Position numbers and translations under genes: made by a program
Notes under the pieces: model-generated
Database searches by the model: none
What the model was told of the DNA's origin: nothing
Seen by the model: the letters and a program-made list of their open reading frames with translations, nothing else
DNA from: Panax quinquefolius
Lineage: Eukaryota; Streptophyta; Magnoliopsida; Apiales; Araliaceae
DNA: 64,000 nucleotides
Assembly (NCBI GenBank): GCA_020205615.1
Contig: CM035167.1
Span: 56,689,023-56,753,022, forward strand
Direction of reading: 5' to 3'
In this document: piece by piece, positions 44,802-57,190 of the stretch
Layout of the letters: each line of letters starts with the position of its first letter
Numbering within the stretch: position 1 is the stretch's first letter

Positions 44802-46113
44802 CTTAGAAAAACTGGATACTGGAATAGTGAGGTTGCAGACTTCTCTTCTTTTTTCTCTCTATAATTTCTCTCTATAATAATTACTCTAAAGCTTTTGTGA
44901 ATTGGTGAGAAATGAAGGAAGAATGAGCTTCTATTTAAAGGAAAATATAGTTTCGATAATAGCACGTTTTGGGGCTCGAAATATTACAGTATAATACCTT
45001 CCTCTTTTTCTTCATTTTTAACTTAGTCCTGCAAGTATTATCAAACTTGCACCACCTCCCCTAATAGTAAATAATGTGAATTAATAGTTCATTCATGTGA
45101 CTCAATAGTATAATCATGTGAAAAAACTAATTACAGTATAGTACCTTCAACTATACCTCCATTTTTAATTTAGTCATGCAAATATTATCAATCTTGCACC
45201 ACCTCCCCTAATAGTACATGAATGTGAATCAATAGTACACACATGTGAACAAATAGTTATAAGCATGTGAAATAATAGCAATTAATTGCTCATTTATCCG
45301 ATTAATTACCCGATTGGTCAATATAACCTCCAGACATCAATTATTATCGAAATAAATGTTGATTTCCACTAACACTAATAATCCCAACACAATGGAACTA
45401 TCAATTTCATCTTTAATCAACACAACTTATTCATCATTAATATTATAACTCACAATATTTAACAACCAGGTCATTCCAAGAAAGAGGGGCTTTTCGATAA
45501 GGATTTCTCCCTATTGGCGGCGCAATTAGGTGACCAAACCTCTCCTCGATGTAACTTCTAGACATCATTAATATTGTAAATAATAATATGAATAACTTTG
45601 TCGTCTCAATTATTGATTTAATAATAATAAATATTTATGCGATGATGATGACAATAATTGAATCAATAATATGAGAGATATGATGCAAAGAATTATCGTA
45701 GCAATAATTGAGTATAATCGAGTGACTTCTCACGTAAACATCAATAATCAATACCGTGCTACTACTATGCAACCACGCCAGACATCGTATTTTTACTTTA
45801 CTACCGGATAGTTCAATAGTTTTAACTAGGTAACACTTTTGCCGTTATTTTTATAAAAGATAATTCTCGCTTTTCTAACTACTATTACAATACTTTCTAA
45901 GTGGGGTCCACCAATGATTTGCCGTCAGCATTTGAATATTCCCTGTTAAAATGAATATTCCCCGACCAATCGAATATTATATAGCCACTTGCTTACTTTG
46001 CAAAATTTGTAAATATTATCCACAACTATAACATTATATCAAATCCACGCCATAATATTCAAAAATATATTTTGAGAAAATTATTCTTTATTCATAAAAG
46101 TTGGGGTCTTACA
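43190..46113 (-). repeat. 5' LTR of element F
   Basis: 2,924 bases with the same order of modules as the 3' copy: double hairpin 43357-43405 (perfect stems), 60-base-type array about 44270-44740, donor-like site 44801, TATA-like TTTAAATAG at 44931-44940, and TGTAAGACCCC at the outer end (46113). Short repeats CACATGTGAA and AATAGTACA occur near 45060-45270. Confidence 0.95.
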
Positions 46114-46118
46114 ATAAA

Positions 46119-46230
46119 AGTATAGTAACACATGTGGTTTCATAGTAGCACACGGTATTGTACAGTATCTTTGATTATTAATGCTTACGTGAGAAGTCAC
46201 TCAGTTTTACTCAATTATTGCAATAGTAAT
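46119..46230 (+). repeat. 3' LTR of element E, second part
   Basis: AGTATAGTAACACATGTGG... to CAATAGTAAT aligns with the G LTR at about 21222-21320. It ends with GTAAT (46226-46230), the left duplication of element C. Confidence 0.85.
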
Positions 46231-47394
46231 TGTAAGACCCCAACTTTTATAAATAAAAACTAATTTTTCTCGAAATATATTTTTGAATATTATGGTGTGG
46301 ATTTGATATAATATTATAGTTATGGGTAACATTTGAAAATTTTGCAAAGTAAACAAGTTGATATAAAATATTCGTTGTGTCGAGGAATATTCTTTTTAAT
46401 AGGAAATATTCGTATGACGGCACAATCATTGGTGGACCCCACAACGGAAGTATTGTCGTAGTTAGAAAATGATAGAATTATCTCTTTATAAAAATAACGA
46501 CAAAAGTTTTTCCGTTAAACTATTGAACTACCTGGTAGTAAAAGTACAGTAATACGCGTGATTGCATAGTAGCACACAGTATTGATTATTGATGCTTACG
46601 TAAGAAGTCACTCAGTTGTACTCAATTATTGCTACAATAATTATTGCATCATATCTCTCATATTATTGATTTGATTATTGTCATGGTATCATCTGCATAA
46701 TAATTTATATTATTAAATCAATAATTGAGACGGTAAAGTTATTCATATTATTATTTGCAATATTGACAATGTCTAGAAAGTTCTGTCGAGGAGAGGACTG
46801 GTCACCTAATTGTACGCCAATAGGGACAAATCCTTATCGGAAATCCCCTTCTTTCCTAGGAATGATCTGGTTGTTAAATATTGTGAATTATAATATTAAT
46901 GATGAATAAGTTCGTGTTGATTAAAGATGAAATTGATATTTTCATTGTGTTGGGATTATTAGTGTTGATGGAAAATCGCATCTATTTCGATAATAATTAA
47001 TGTCTGGAGATTATATTGACCAATCGGGTAATTAATCGGATAAATGAGCAATTAATTAATATTAATTCACATGCTTATAACTATTTGTTCACATGTATGT
47101 ACTATTGATTCACATGCATGTACTATTAGGGGAGGTGGTGCAAGATTAATAATACTTGCATAACTAAATTAAATATAGAGGTATAGATTAAGGTACTATA
47201 CCGTAACTATTTTTTTCCAAATGTGTGTAATATTGATTCACATGAATGTACTATTGATTCACATGATATACTATTAGGGGAGGTGGTGCAAGTTTGATAA
47301 TATTTGCAGGACTAAATTAAAAATGAAGAAAAGATGAAGGTATTATACTGTAATATTTCAAGCCCCAAAACGTGCAATTATCGAAACAATATTT

Positions 47395-47405
47395 TCCTAT
47401 AAATA
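47395..47405 (+). promoter_or_regulatory. TATA box of element C 5' LTR
   Basis: TCCTATAAATAG, followed by a GAGAGAAGC-rich leader. Confidence 0.75.
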
Positions 47406-47949
47406 GAAGCTCATTCTTCTTTCATTCTCACCTATTCACTAAGACTCACAAGAGCAATTATAGAGAGAGAAGCTATAGAGAGAAAGAAGAAGAGAAGTCT
47501 GCTACTTCACTATTCCAGTTTTCAGTCTTCTTCTGAGGTAAGGGGTATTCTTTATTTCATATTCTGAAGAGATATTATTTTTCGTATTCGTATGAATATT
47601 ATTTCGTCTAATATTCGCAAGAAATATTATTTTCATTTAATATTGGTAAGGAATATTATATTCGTTCAATATTCAAAAGGAATATTATTTTCGTTTAATA
47701 TTCGTAAAGGATATTATTTTGTTCAGTATTCATAGGAATAATATTTTCTTCCATACTCTGTAGTATGTGAGTAATATTATTTCATCTCGTATTCCTGATT
47801 ATACCCTAATTTTGTTAAAGTATTGCTTCTATACACTGTGAAATTAGTAGAATATCCTTGAAATTTGAGCTTCATCTAGTATCGTTTCATAAGGATATTT
47901 TCTGCACATTCTTGTTAAATTTTAAGCTTTTCATGTTGGAGTACTGTCC

Positions 47950-48115
47950 ATGAGTAGTATTCATTTTTACGGTACTATTAACAAAGTACTATTCATGGGG
48001 TACTATTCATAAAGTACTATTCACATATACTATTCATAAAGTACTATTTATAGGGTACTATTCTCGAAGTACTATTCACTGGGTACTATTCACTCGGGCA
48101 CTATTCACCCGGGGA
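47950..48115 (+). repeat. TACTATTCAC tandem array in C leader
   Basis: About ten copies of a 14-18 base unit (GTACTATTCACAAA, GTACTATTCATGGG and variants). A second copy of the array is at 53620-53815 in the 3' LTR, with changed unit order. It stands where other LTRs have 60-base units. Confidence 0.85.
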
Positions 48116-49103
48116 ATTATTCATGAAAAAAAATTATTTCTTTGTTGTCCAAATCATTTTTGATACAATATTATTCTTGAATTTTACTCCACAAAGTAGT
48201 ATCATGTTGACAATTTGGACATTATTGAATTCTGGATAAATTAAGTTATAAATCTTTAAAAATTTATTCTTTGCTTTCTTTTAATTGAATTCTTATATCA
48301 CTGTTATCATCCTCATGCTTATATTGTGATAAAAGTCATATGTGGCTTACGTACATAGATGTACTATTGATTGGTATGATTATGACTAGGGATTATTCGG
48401 TATAATCGTGACCGTAATGTTACAAATGATGTGCTAAAAATCCGTATTGGCCTGTACTGCATTGATGGACAGTTGTTGGTATGATTATGACCAGGGATTA
48501 TTCGGTATAATCATGACCATTGATGATTACATGAATATCCTTGGCATGTAGTGCAGGGATGATTCGATGATATAGTTTATTTATTAAGCTGAGTCTGAGC
48601 GATAAAATTGATGATAAACTTTTTAAATCATAGAAGATATTAGATATCATGCTCTAATTGACTCTTCTAATGGATTGCTTGTTCCGCTGCAGTTAAACTT
48701 GATGTTTATTATATTTTTTATCAGTTTAACACTGTTGAAGGCTAACGATAATCTATTCTGCATTATCTTAGTTATAATATTTCTTACTGGGTTAGTTGAG
48801 CTCACCCTTTGTTTTCATTGTTCTCTTCAGGAAATAAGAATATAGCTGGGACTAGTCGGGGAACGGAGTGATGGTCTGAGATGGTGTCTATAGTAGTCCT
48901 CACTATTTTTATAAAATAGTGTGATAATAAATGCAATGAGGACTTCATTTGAGTTTGAATACTGTCTATGAGACAATATTCGTGTAAAAACTCTAAGTTA
49001 CGTTGTTGTCGTATTGTATAAAAGAAGTTTGTATTTTATTTATGTACCTTGTATTTGGCGACTCAGGATGGGTGATGTATACCTGTTTTGGGGGCGTCAC
49101 AGT

Positions 49104-49115
49104 TGGTATCAAAGC
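49104..49115 (+). promoter_or_regulatory. Primer binding site of element C
   Basis: TGGTATCAAAGC, two bases after the LTR; one mismatch to the initiator-Met tRNA complement. Confidence 0.9.
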
Positions 49116-49289
49116 TTAGGGATATGATCCCTGGCTAAGATATGAGACTAGAACTAGGAGGGGGGGAGACGGGAAATTCCTTCGCTAGTATGACCTACCT
49201 AAGTTTATTTGGTATTTATTTGGTCGGTCAGAGTATAGGTATAATATGTGACATGTCAATTAACCCTTGTTTTGTGGCAGTGTTTGAAA

Positions 49290-50480
49290 ATGGCATCTGA
49301 AAATGTTGAGATCAGCAATGAAGCACATGAGATCGTTGAGTCACCAACGATCAATACCCAGGATAATGTGCAACAGGAAGACAATAATCCTCAGGTAAAC
49401 AACAACACCGATCAGATGATGAACGATGGGATGTTCGGAGGCTTTATACAATTCATGTAACATCAGGCGAGAGACACACCTGTTCAAAATGCAGGTGGAA
49501 AAATTGGAAACTCTCGAATGGACACCATTAAGCAGTTCAAGGAGCTGGGACCACCGGAGTTTATCAGAGAGCCAAAACCACTTAAGGCAAAGACGTGGAT
49601 AAAGCAGAGCACCAAGATATTTGATGTCTTGGGATGCTCCGAGGAGCAAACAGTTCCCTTTGCCACCTTCATGTTGCGAGGAGAGGTAGATTACTGGTGG
49701 GAATCTGTAAAGCATACTTAACCTGCCACACTGAAGATGTCTTGGGAGAAGTTCTAAGAACTGTTCAACGAAAAGTACTTTCCCAAAAGTATTCATCACA
49801 TGAAAGAGGTAGAGTTTATCAAGCTGGAGCAAAACGATATGACCGTGTCACAGCAAGAGGCAAAATTTGCAGAGTTATCCCGGTTTGCATCCCATTTGGT
49901 CGATAATGAGGAGCGAATGACGTGGATGTTTCTAAGAGGTTTGAAACTCGATATACGTCAATACCTCATTCCTCACAAACTTTGTTTATATTCAGATGTT
50001 GTGAATAGGGCTCAGTTATTGGAACACGATAATGAGTCAGCACAACAAAATGGCAACGACCAACAACATGATAATAATCGTACCGGTGGCAATGGCCATC
50101 GGAACAATGATAACCATCATGGGGGAAATTATCATGCCAAGAATGGTAACCACTTCGGTGGTAATCATGGCCAAGAGAATAGAAGTGGAAAATTCAAGAA
50201 GAGAAGATTTGACGATGATGTGAAGACGTTGGCAGCAGCACCAACACCAGCAACAAATTCTAGGGGAGGAAAATGTCCGCCAGTTCGATGCTACTGATGC
50301 GGAGAGGAGGGACACATAAGTCCAAACTGTTCACAGCCTTCCAAGGTATGTTTTAGTTGTGGAAAAGACGGTTACATAACTCGATTTTATCCTGTAGCGA
50401 AATCAAGTCCAGCTGGGACGGTGGCACCAAAGGCGGATACGGACAAAACAAAGTCGATGGTTTCAGGAAAGCATTTTTCG
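49290..50480 (+). pseudogene. gag: Gag of element C (nearly complete)
   Basis: MASENVEISNEAHEIVES start, then TDQMMNDGMFGGFIQFM and a TAA (49458) replacing a Gln codon. The capsid part continues (FKELGPPEFIREPKPLKAKT, DYWWESVKHT, then TAA near 49718 and TAA near 49754) and KEVEFIKLEQNDMTVSQQEA to a long open stretch 49800-50297. That stretch ends in an Asn/His/Gly-rich tail and KKRRF. Zinc knuckles follow at 50285-50390: CY-stop-CGEEGHISPNC and CFSCGKDGYITRFY (His and last Cys lost). Gag is the largest recognisable gene of this non-autonomous element. Confidence 0.88.
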
Positions 50481-50920
50481 TGACTTCTCAAAAAGCGAGT
50501 AACCCGAACGAAGTTAGCACGGGTTAGTTAATTATAAATTCTTGCGAAGTATATACCTTATTAGATACCGGTTCTACCAATTCTTTTATCTCTTTTGCTT
50601 GTGCTCAACGTTTAAATTTGACCCTAGAGAAGTTAGACTTTGACTTATTGGTTGAAACTTCGTTAGTAGAAACCTTCTTTACATCCACTGTTTATAAATC
50701 TTGTTGATTCAAATCGACACTTTCACGTTACTTGTCGATCTTATCTCATTGAAAATACTTGCCCTTGATGTGATTTTAGGAATAGATTGGTTAACTACTC
50801 ATCATGCCAAAATTGATTATTTTCGTAAGGTTGTTAGCTTTCATATTCCTAACCAACCTGTTATGCGAATTCAAGCAACCAAACAACTAAAATCAATCAC
50901 TGTTATATTAAGCCATAAGT
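50481..50920 (+). pseudogene. Aspartic protease of element C
   Basis: Active-site loop LLDTGSTNSFISF (about 50560), LTLEKLDFDLLVETSLVETF (these variants are shared with D and differ from LTPEKLDFDL..ETPLGETF of A/E/F), a TGA at 50706, then ILALDVILGIDWLTTHHAKI, ending at TAA 50920 after SHK. In A and F the next residues are AIRLLKNGCQAFL; here the sequence switches to the foreign segment. The catalytic DTG is retained. Confidence 0.85.
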
Positions 50921-51110
50921 AAAGAGCCCTGAGCCTTTCGTTAGTGACTTCCTTGTGTGGAATTCACTGAAGCCAGACTTTTTGTAGGGGAAGTCGTGAA
51001 TAATGGTGGCAAGTTGATATGTATCAATGTGACATGTTATCCAAGTCTTAGGATGATAGTTACAATTTTTTTTTCTATCATTAATAAATTCATAATGTAT
51101 TCCTGAAGAC
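50921..51110 (+). other. Segment of unknown origin shared by C and D after the protease
   Basis: About 150 bases replace the KNGCQAFLAHV linker of the autonomous elements. One frame reads GEVVNNGGKLICINVTCYPS; the D counterpart (57310-57460, minus) reads GDVVNNGDKLIGINVTCYPS. The strip is similar in both elements, so it was present in their ancestor. I do not recognise the source. Confidence 0.6.
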
Positions 51111-51895
51111 TTCCTGGCCTACCCCAGAGCGTGAAATCGAATTTTTTATTAACCCGGTACAAAACCCATTTCTAAAACCCTTAAATATTTCTTCAACCAA
51201 AACGAATGTATAATTCACCAAAGACGTTGGCTCGAGCTGTTGAAGATTATAACCATACCATTCAATATTATCTTGGAAAAAGTGAACGTGGTAGCTGATG
51301 CATTGAGTAGAAGATCGTATGCGTTTACGATTGTAACGTTGTTAACACAAAGACCCATTTCATATGACTTACAAATAATGAAGATAGAGTTAAAGACTCT
51401 AGGGACCCACGTGATAATGTCAAATAATACGAGTAGAATCGACGTTAATCGATAAAGTTAAAGTCACTCAAACTACACACCCGGAGCTGATGAATGTAAA
51501 GAAGAAGGTTCAAGAGGGCGTTATTCTAGAAGCAAGAATCGATGAAGAGAGTAAATCTCAACCCTCGATTTAATTGGGCCATTCAAAATCCTCGATTGAG
51601 TAGGAATTGTGGCCTATAGACTCGCCATACCGCCAAGTATGTCTCGTGTTCATAACGTTTTTCACATATCTATGTTACGTAAATATGTGAAAGACTCGAA
51701 CCACATTATTGAATTAGAACCGGACGAGATAGTGGAAGATTTAACTTATGAGGAGATTCGTGTTAAAATCTAGGATAAGAAGGATCATATTCGACGCTCA
51801 AAGGTTATACCTCAAGAGTTAGAATCTGACGATGTATCATCATCTCTTCGACATACCAGGTACGCACCCTAATTTCGAGGACAAGATTTCATAAG
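51111..51895 (+). pseudogene. Deleted pol scrap of element C: RNase H end, linker, GPY/F, chromodomain edge
   Basis: [15 protein letters not shown] RT linker is joined directly (about 51178) to KYFFNQ of RNase H, skipping all of [11 protein letters not shown] and LIDKVKVTQT follow. About 51545 the linker RIDEE is joined to the KSQPSI-LIGPFKIL segment of GPY/F, skipping integrase. SRVHNVFHISMLRKYV is intact. At about 51813 VIPQ is joined to ELESDD, removing 45 bases that encode the chromodomain core with its tryptophans. All three joints recur in D. Confidence 0.88.
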
Positions 51896-51905
51896 AAGGG
51901 GATAT
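51893..51905 (+). promoter_or_regulatory. Polypurine tract of element C
   Basis: AAGAAGGGGATAT before the 3' LTR; slightly altered compared with A. Confidence 0.75.
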
Positions 51906-54569
51906 TGTAAGACCCCAACTTTTATGAATAAAGATTAATTTTTCTCGAAATATATTTTTGAATATTATGGTGTGGATTTGATATAATGTTATAGTTATGG
52001 GTAACATTTAAAAATTTTGTAAAGTAAGCAAGTTGGTATAAAATATTCGTTGTGTAGGGAAATATTCGTTTTAACAGGGAATATTCGTATGACGGCACAA
52101 TCATTGGTGGACCCCACAATGGAAGTATTATCGTGGTTAGAAAATGATAGAATTATCTTTTTAGAAAAATAATGGCGAAAGTTTTACCGTTAAACTGTTG
52201 AACTACCCAGTAGTAAAAGTATAGTAATACGCGTGGTTGCATAGTAGCACACGATATTGATTATTGATGCTTACGTAAAAAGTCACTTAGTTATACTAAA
52301 TTATTGCTATAGTAATTGGTGCATCATATCTCTCATATTATTGATTCAATTATTGTCACATTATCATCTGCATAATATTTTATATTATTAAATCAATAAT
52401 TGAGACGACAAAGTTATTCATATTATTATTTGCAATATTGACGATGTCTAGAAAGTTCTGTCGAAGAGAGGTTTGGTCACCTAATTGCGCGCCAATAGGG
52501 ATAAATCCTTATCGAAAAGCCCCCTCTTTCCTGGGAATGATCTGGTTGTTAAATATTGTGAGTTATAATATTAATGATAAATAAGTTCGTGTTGATTAAA
52601 GATGAAATTGATATTTTCATTATGTTGGGATTATTAGTGTTAATAGAAATTAACATCTATTTCGCTAATAATTAATGTCTGGAGGTTATATTGACCAATC
52701 GGGTAATTAATCGGATAAATGAGCAATTAATTACTATTAATTCACATGTTTATAACTATTTGTTCACATGTATGTACTATTGATTCACATGCATGCACTA
52801 TTAGGGGAGGTGGTGCAAGATTAATAATATTTGCATAACTAAATTAAATATAGAGGTATAGATTAAGGTACTATACCGTAACTATTTTTTTCCACATGTG
52901 TATACTATTGATTCACATGAATGTACTATTGATTCAAGTGATATACTATTAGGGGAGGTGGTACAAGTTTGATAATACTTGCAGTACTAAATTAAAAATG
53001 AAGGAAAAGATGAAGGTATTATACTGTAATATTTCGAGCCCCAAAATGTGCAATTATCGAAACTATATTTTTCTATAAATAGAAGCTCATTCTTCATTCA
53101 TTCTCACCAATTCACTAAGACTCACATAAGCAATTATAGAGAGAGAAGCTATAGAGAGAAAGAAGAAGAGAAGTCTGTTACTTCACTATTCCAGTATCCA
53201 GTCTTCTTCTGAGGTAAGGGATATTATTTATTTCTTATTCTGAAGAGATATTATTTTTCGTATTCGTATGAATATTATTTTGTCCAATATTCGCAAAAAA
53301 TATTATTTTCATTTAATATTCGTAAGGAATATTATATTCGTTCAATATCCAAAAGGAATATTATTTTCGTTTAATTTTTGTAAGGGATATTATTTTGTTC
53401 AATATTCATAGGAATAATATTTTCTTCCATACTATGTAGTATGTGACTAATATTATTTCATCTCGTATTCCTGATTATACCCTCATTTTGTTAAAGTATT
53501 ACTTCTATACTCCGTGAAATTAGTATAATATCCTTGAAATTTGCGCTTCATCTAGTATCATTTCACAAGGATATTTTTTGCACATTCTTGTTAAATTTTA
53601 AGTTTTTCATGTCGGAGTACTGTCCATGAGTAGTATTCATTTTTACGGTACTATTCACAAAGTACTATTCATGGGTTACTATTCACAATGTACTATTGAT
53701 GTGTACTATTCACGAGTACTATTCACAAAGTACTATTCACAGGGTACTATTCTGGAAATACTATTCACGGGGTACTATTCACTTGGGCACTATTCACCGG
53801 GGGAATTATTCATGACAAAAATTGATTTCTTTGCTATCCAAATCATTTTTGATACAATATTATTCTTGAATTTTACTCCACAAAGCAGTATCATGTTGAC
53901 AATTTGGACATTATTGAATTCTGGATAAATTAAGTTATAAATCTTTAAAAATCTATCATTTTCTTTCTTTTAATTGAATTCTTATATCATTGTCATCATC
54001 ATTATGCTTATATTGTGATAAAAGTCATCTGTGGCTTACGTGCATTGATGTACTATTGATTGGTATGATTATGACTATGGATTATTCGGTATAATCATGA
54101 CCGTAATGTTACAAATGATGTGGTAAAAATCCTCATTGGCCTGTAGTGCATTGATGGACAGTTGTTGTTATGATTATGACCAGGGATTATTCGGTATAAT
54201 CATGACCATTGATGATTATATGAATATCCTTGGCCCGTAGTGCAGGGATGATTCGATGATGTGGTTTATTTATTAAGTTGAGTCTCAACGATAAAATTGA
54301 TGATAAACTTTTTAAATCATAGAAGATAGTAGATATCATGATCTACTTGACTCTTCTAATGGATTGCTTGTTCCGCTGCAGTTAAACTTGATGTTTATTA
54401 TATTTTGTCAGTTTAACACTGTTGAAGGCTAACATTAATTTATTCTGCATTATCTTAGTCATAATATTTCTTACTGGGCTAGTTGAGCTCACCCTTTGTT
54501 TTCATTGTTCTCTACAGGAAATGAGAATATAGCTGGGACTAGTCGGGGAACGGAGTGATGGTCCGAGAT
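51906..54569 (+). repeat. 3' LTR of element C, first part
   Basis: TGTAAGACCCC start. Same modules as the 5' copy, including the TACTATTCAC array at 53620-53815 and CTCTACAG|GAAATGAG near 54518. Cut by element D after GAGAT (54565-54569). Confidence 0.93.
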
Positions 54570-56452
54570 TGTGACGCCCCCAAAATTAGGTATACATCAC
54601 CCATCTTGAGTCGCCAGATACATGGTACAGAATTCAAATACAACTTAATTATACAACAGTCGTGTAAAATACGACAAAACATAGGCTGTGAGTTTGAATA
54701 CAAATATTGTCTACTAGAGAGTATACAAACTCAAAAGGACTCCTCATTACAATTATTATCACACTATTTTACAGAATAGTGAGGACTACTAATGCACCAT
54801 CTAGGACCATCACTGCTGTTCCCGACTAGTCCCATTTACGTTCTCATTTCTCAAGAGAATAGTGAAAGAAAGGGTGAGCTCAACTAGCCCAAGAAGAAAT
54901 ATTATGACTAAGATAATGTAGAATAAATTATCGTTAGCCTTCAACAAATGTTAAACCGATACAATATAACAAAAATCAAGTTTAATCTGCAAAGTGGAAC
55001 AAGCAATCCATTAGAAGAGTCAAGTAGAGAATAAAATCTACTATCTTCTATGATTTAAAAGGTTTTTCATCACTTTTATCACGAGACTCAAACTTAATAA
55101 ATAATCCACATCATCAAATCATCTCTCGCACTACAAAAGCCAAGGATATTCTTTAGTATCACGACCACTTAATTATCCATGCACCACGAGCCAAAGATAA
55201 TCATGTTTTCATCAACGGTCCTGATCATGCCATAAAATAATTCATCTTTGCACCCTTGGCCAAAGAGAATCCATAGCCATAATCATACCAAAAGCGTCCA
55301 TCAATCTGAAGACGGCCAATGAGGACTTTTTCCACATCATTTGTAACATTACGATCATGATTATACCGAATAATCCCTAGTCATAATCATACCAAGTCCA
55401 TCTATGCACTACAGGCCACAGATGACTTTCAACAAAATTTAAGCATGAGGATGATGACAATGATATAAGAATTCAATAAAACAAGTTCAAGAATTAATTT
55501 ATCCAGGAACTAATAACGTCAAAATTGTCAACATGATACTTCTTTGTAGAGTAACACTCAAGAATGCTCAGAAGAATATTTCCAAGAAAAGATACTGGAT
55601 GAAGCACAAATCTCAAGGATATTCCACTAATTTCATGGAGTATAGAAGTCAAAACTTTACCCAACTGAGTATAATAATGACTGGAATAACAAAAGAAATC
55701 ACCATGCATGCAAGATTTGCATGACAAAGTTATTCCAACAGAATAATAATTAATGGAACGAAGTCGTGCAAAAATCACACCGGCATGCGGGATGTTCCAA
55801 TGTAATAATAAAGGATGAAATAACAATGTAAATCACCATGCATGCGGTACTGACATGACAAAGTTATTCCAATGTAATACTAATAAGGACGGAATCGGGG
55901 TTCTACAGTAAAATGCATGTATGTGATATTCCAATAGAATAATAATAAAGATTTTAACCAGTCCGCCAGAAAACGCATGCATGTGGATATTCCAAATGTA
56001 ATAATAAAGATGTAATCAGTCCTACAGAAAAGTCATTTTATTACATTAATAATACTAATAAAACAAAACTGAGTGACTTATCACGTAAGCATCAATAATC
56101 AATACCGTGTGCTACTATGCAACCACGCGTATTACTGAACTTTTAACACCGGGTGTTTCAATAGTTAACGGTAAAACTTCCGCCATTATTTTCATAAAGT
56201 ATTTTTGTCGTTTTCTCAATCCGACAATAATTCCGTTGTGGGGTCCACCAATGATTGTGTTGTTGTACGAATATTCCCTGTTAAAACGAATATTCCCCGA
56301 CCAATCGAATATTATATAACAACTTGCGTACTTTGCAAAATTTATAAATATTACCCACAACTATAACATTATATCAAATCCAAACCATAATATTCAAAAA
56401 AAAATTATTTCGAAAAAATTAAATATTTATTCATAAAATCTGGGGTCTCATA
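54570..56452 (-). repeat. 3' LTR of element D, internally deleted
   Basis: 1,883 bases, TGTGACGCCCCC...GGGGTCTCATA on the plus strand. Compared with the 5' copy about 0.65 kb is missing at roughly 56035, covering the GA-rich start, TATA box, donor-like site and part of the array. Other small differences partly offset the length. The ends remain. Confidence 0.9.
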
Positions 56453-56467
56453 ATCTCCCCTCCTTAT
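56453..56467 (-). promoter_or_regulatory. Polypurine tract of element D
   Basis: Minus strand ATAAGGAGGGGAGAT, next to the 3' LTR. Confidence 0.75.
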
Positions 56468-57190
56468 GGAATTTCGCCCTCAAAATTTACGTACGTACTT
56501 GGTATGCCGAAGAGGTGAGGATCCCTTGACTTCATTTCAGATTCTAATTCGTGAGGTATAACCTTTGAGTGTTGAATACGATCCTTCTTATCCAAGATTT
56601 TAACACGTATCTCCTCATACGTTAAATCTTCTGCTATATCGTTTAGTTCTAATTTACTAATGTGGTTCGGGTCATCCACATATTTACGTAACATCGATAC
56701 GTAAAAAAAATGTTCTAAACACGCAACAGACTTGGCTGTAAAAAGAGTCTATAGGCCACAGTTCCTACTTCATCGAGGATTTCAAATGGGCCAATTAAAT
56801 CGAGGGTTAAGATTTCCTCTCTTCGTTGATTCTTGCTTCTAGAATAACGCCCTCTTGAACCTTCTTCTGCACATTCATCAGCTCCGGGTGTGTAGCTTGA
56901 GCGACTTTAACTTTATCGATTAAAGTCGATTCTACTCGTATATTCGTTATCTTCACGTGGGTCCCTAGAGTCTTTAACTCTATCTTCATCATTTGTAAGT
57001 CGTACAAAATGGGCCTTGGTGTTAACAACATCGCACTCGTAAACGCATACGATCTTCTACTCAATGCGTCAGCTACCATGTTCGCTTTCCCACGATGTTA
57101 TTGAATGGTACGATCGTAATCTTCAACAGCTCGAGCCAACGTCTTTGGTGCATGTTACTTTCGCTTTAGTTGAAGAAATATTTAACTGTT
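56464..57190 (-). pseudogene. Deleted pol scrap of element D: RNase H end, GPY/F, chromodomain edge
   Basis: Order on the minus strand: KYFFN (57185), [40 protein letters not shown] joined to the LNPRFN-like start of GPY/F near 56815, VGTVAYRLF-like, MLRKYVDDPNHISKLELNDI, then VIPH joined to ELESEMKSRDPHLFGI (56464-56694). The RT core, the integrase core and the 45-base chromodomain core are missing at the same joints as in C. Confidence 0.88.

Larger units (their letters stand above)
35461..46113 (-). mobile_element. Element F: full-length Tekay/Del-like chromovirus
   Basis: 10,653 bases in minus orientation, flanked by ATAAA (35456-35460 and 46114-46118). 5' LTR 43190-46113 (2,924), primer site 43176-43187, gag from 43002, protease 41888-41151, RT-RNase H, integrase, chromodomain to 38354, purine tract, 3' LTR 35461-38342 (2,882). 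Coding wording is close to A, but the LTR promoter part is of a different type (shared with C). It carries stops in every gene but long domains are intact, including protease and integrase core. Confidence 0.95.
46231..49101 (+). repeat. 5' LTR of element C
   Basis: 2,871 bases, TGTAAGACCCC...GGGGGCGTCACA. U3 carries two AGGGGAGGTGGTGCAAG motifs (47131 and 47278) with CACATGYATGTACTATT repeats around them, as in F. TATA box 47395-47405, perfect donor GAG|GTAAGG at 47538, AATATTCG-type repeats (47580-47770) and a TACTATTCAC array (47950-48115) instead of the 60-base units. Acceptor-like CTCTTCAG ends at 48830; double hairpin 48895-48944. Confidence 0.93.
47538..49280 (+). other. Predicted leader intron of element C
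   Basis: GAG|GTAAGG donor at 47538, U5 acceptor TTCTCTTCAG|G at 48830, or distal acceptor TTTTGTGGCAG at 49280 ten bases before the gag ATG. Prediction only. Confidence 0.45.

Noticed and set aside
50037..50315. Minus-strand frame rich in Cys and Ile
   Set aside because: Antisense shadow of the Asn/His/Gly-rich tail and KKRRF region of Gag in element C.
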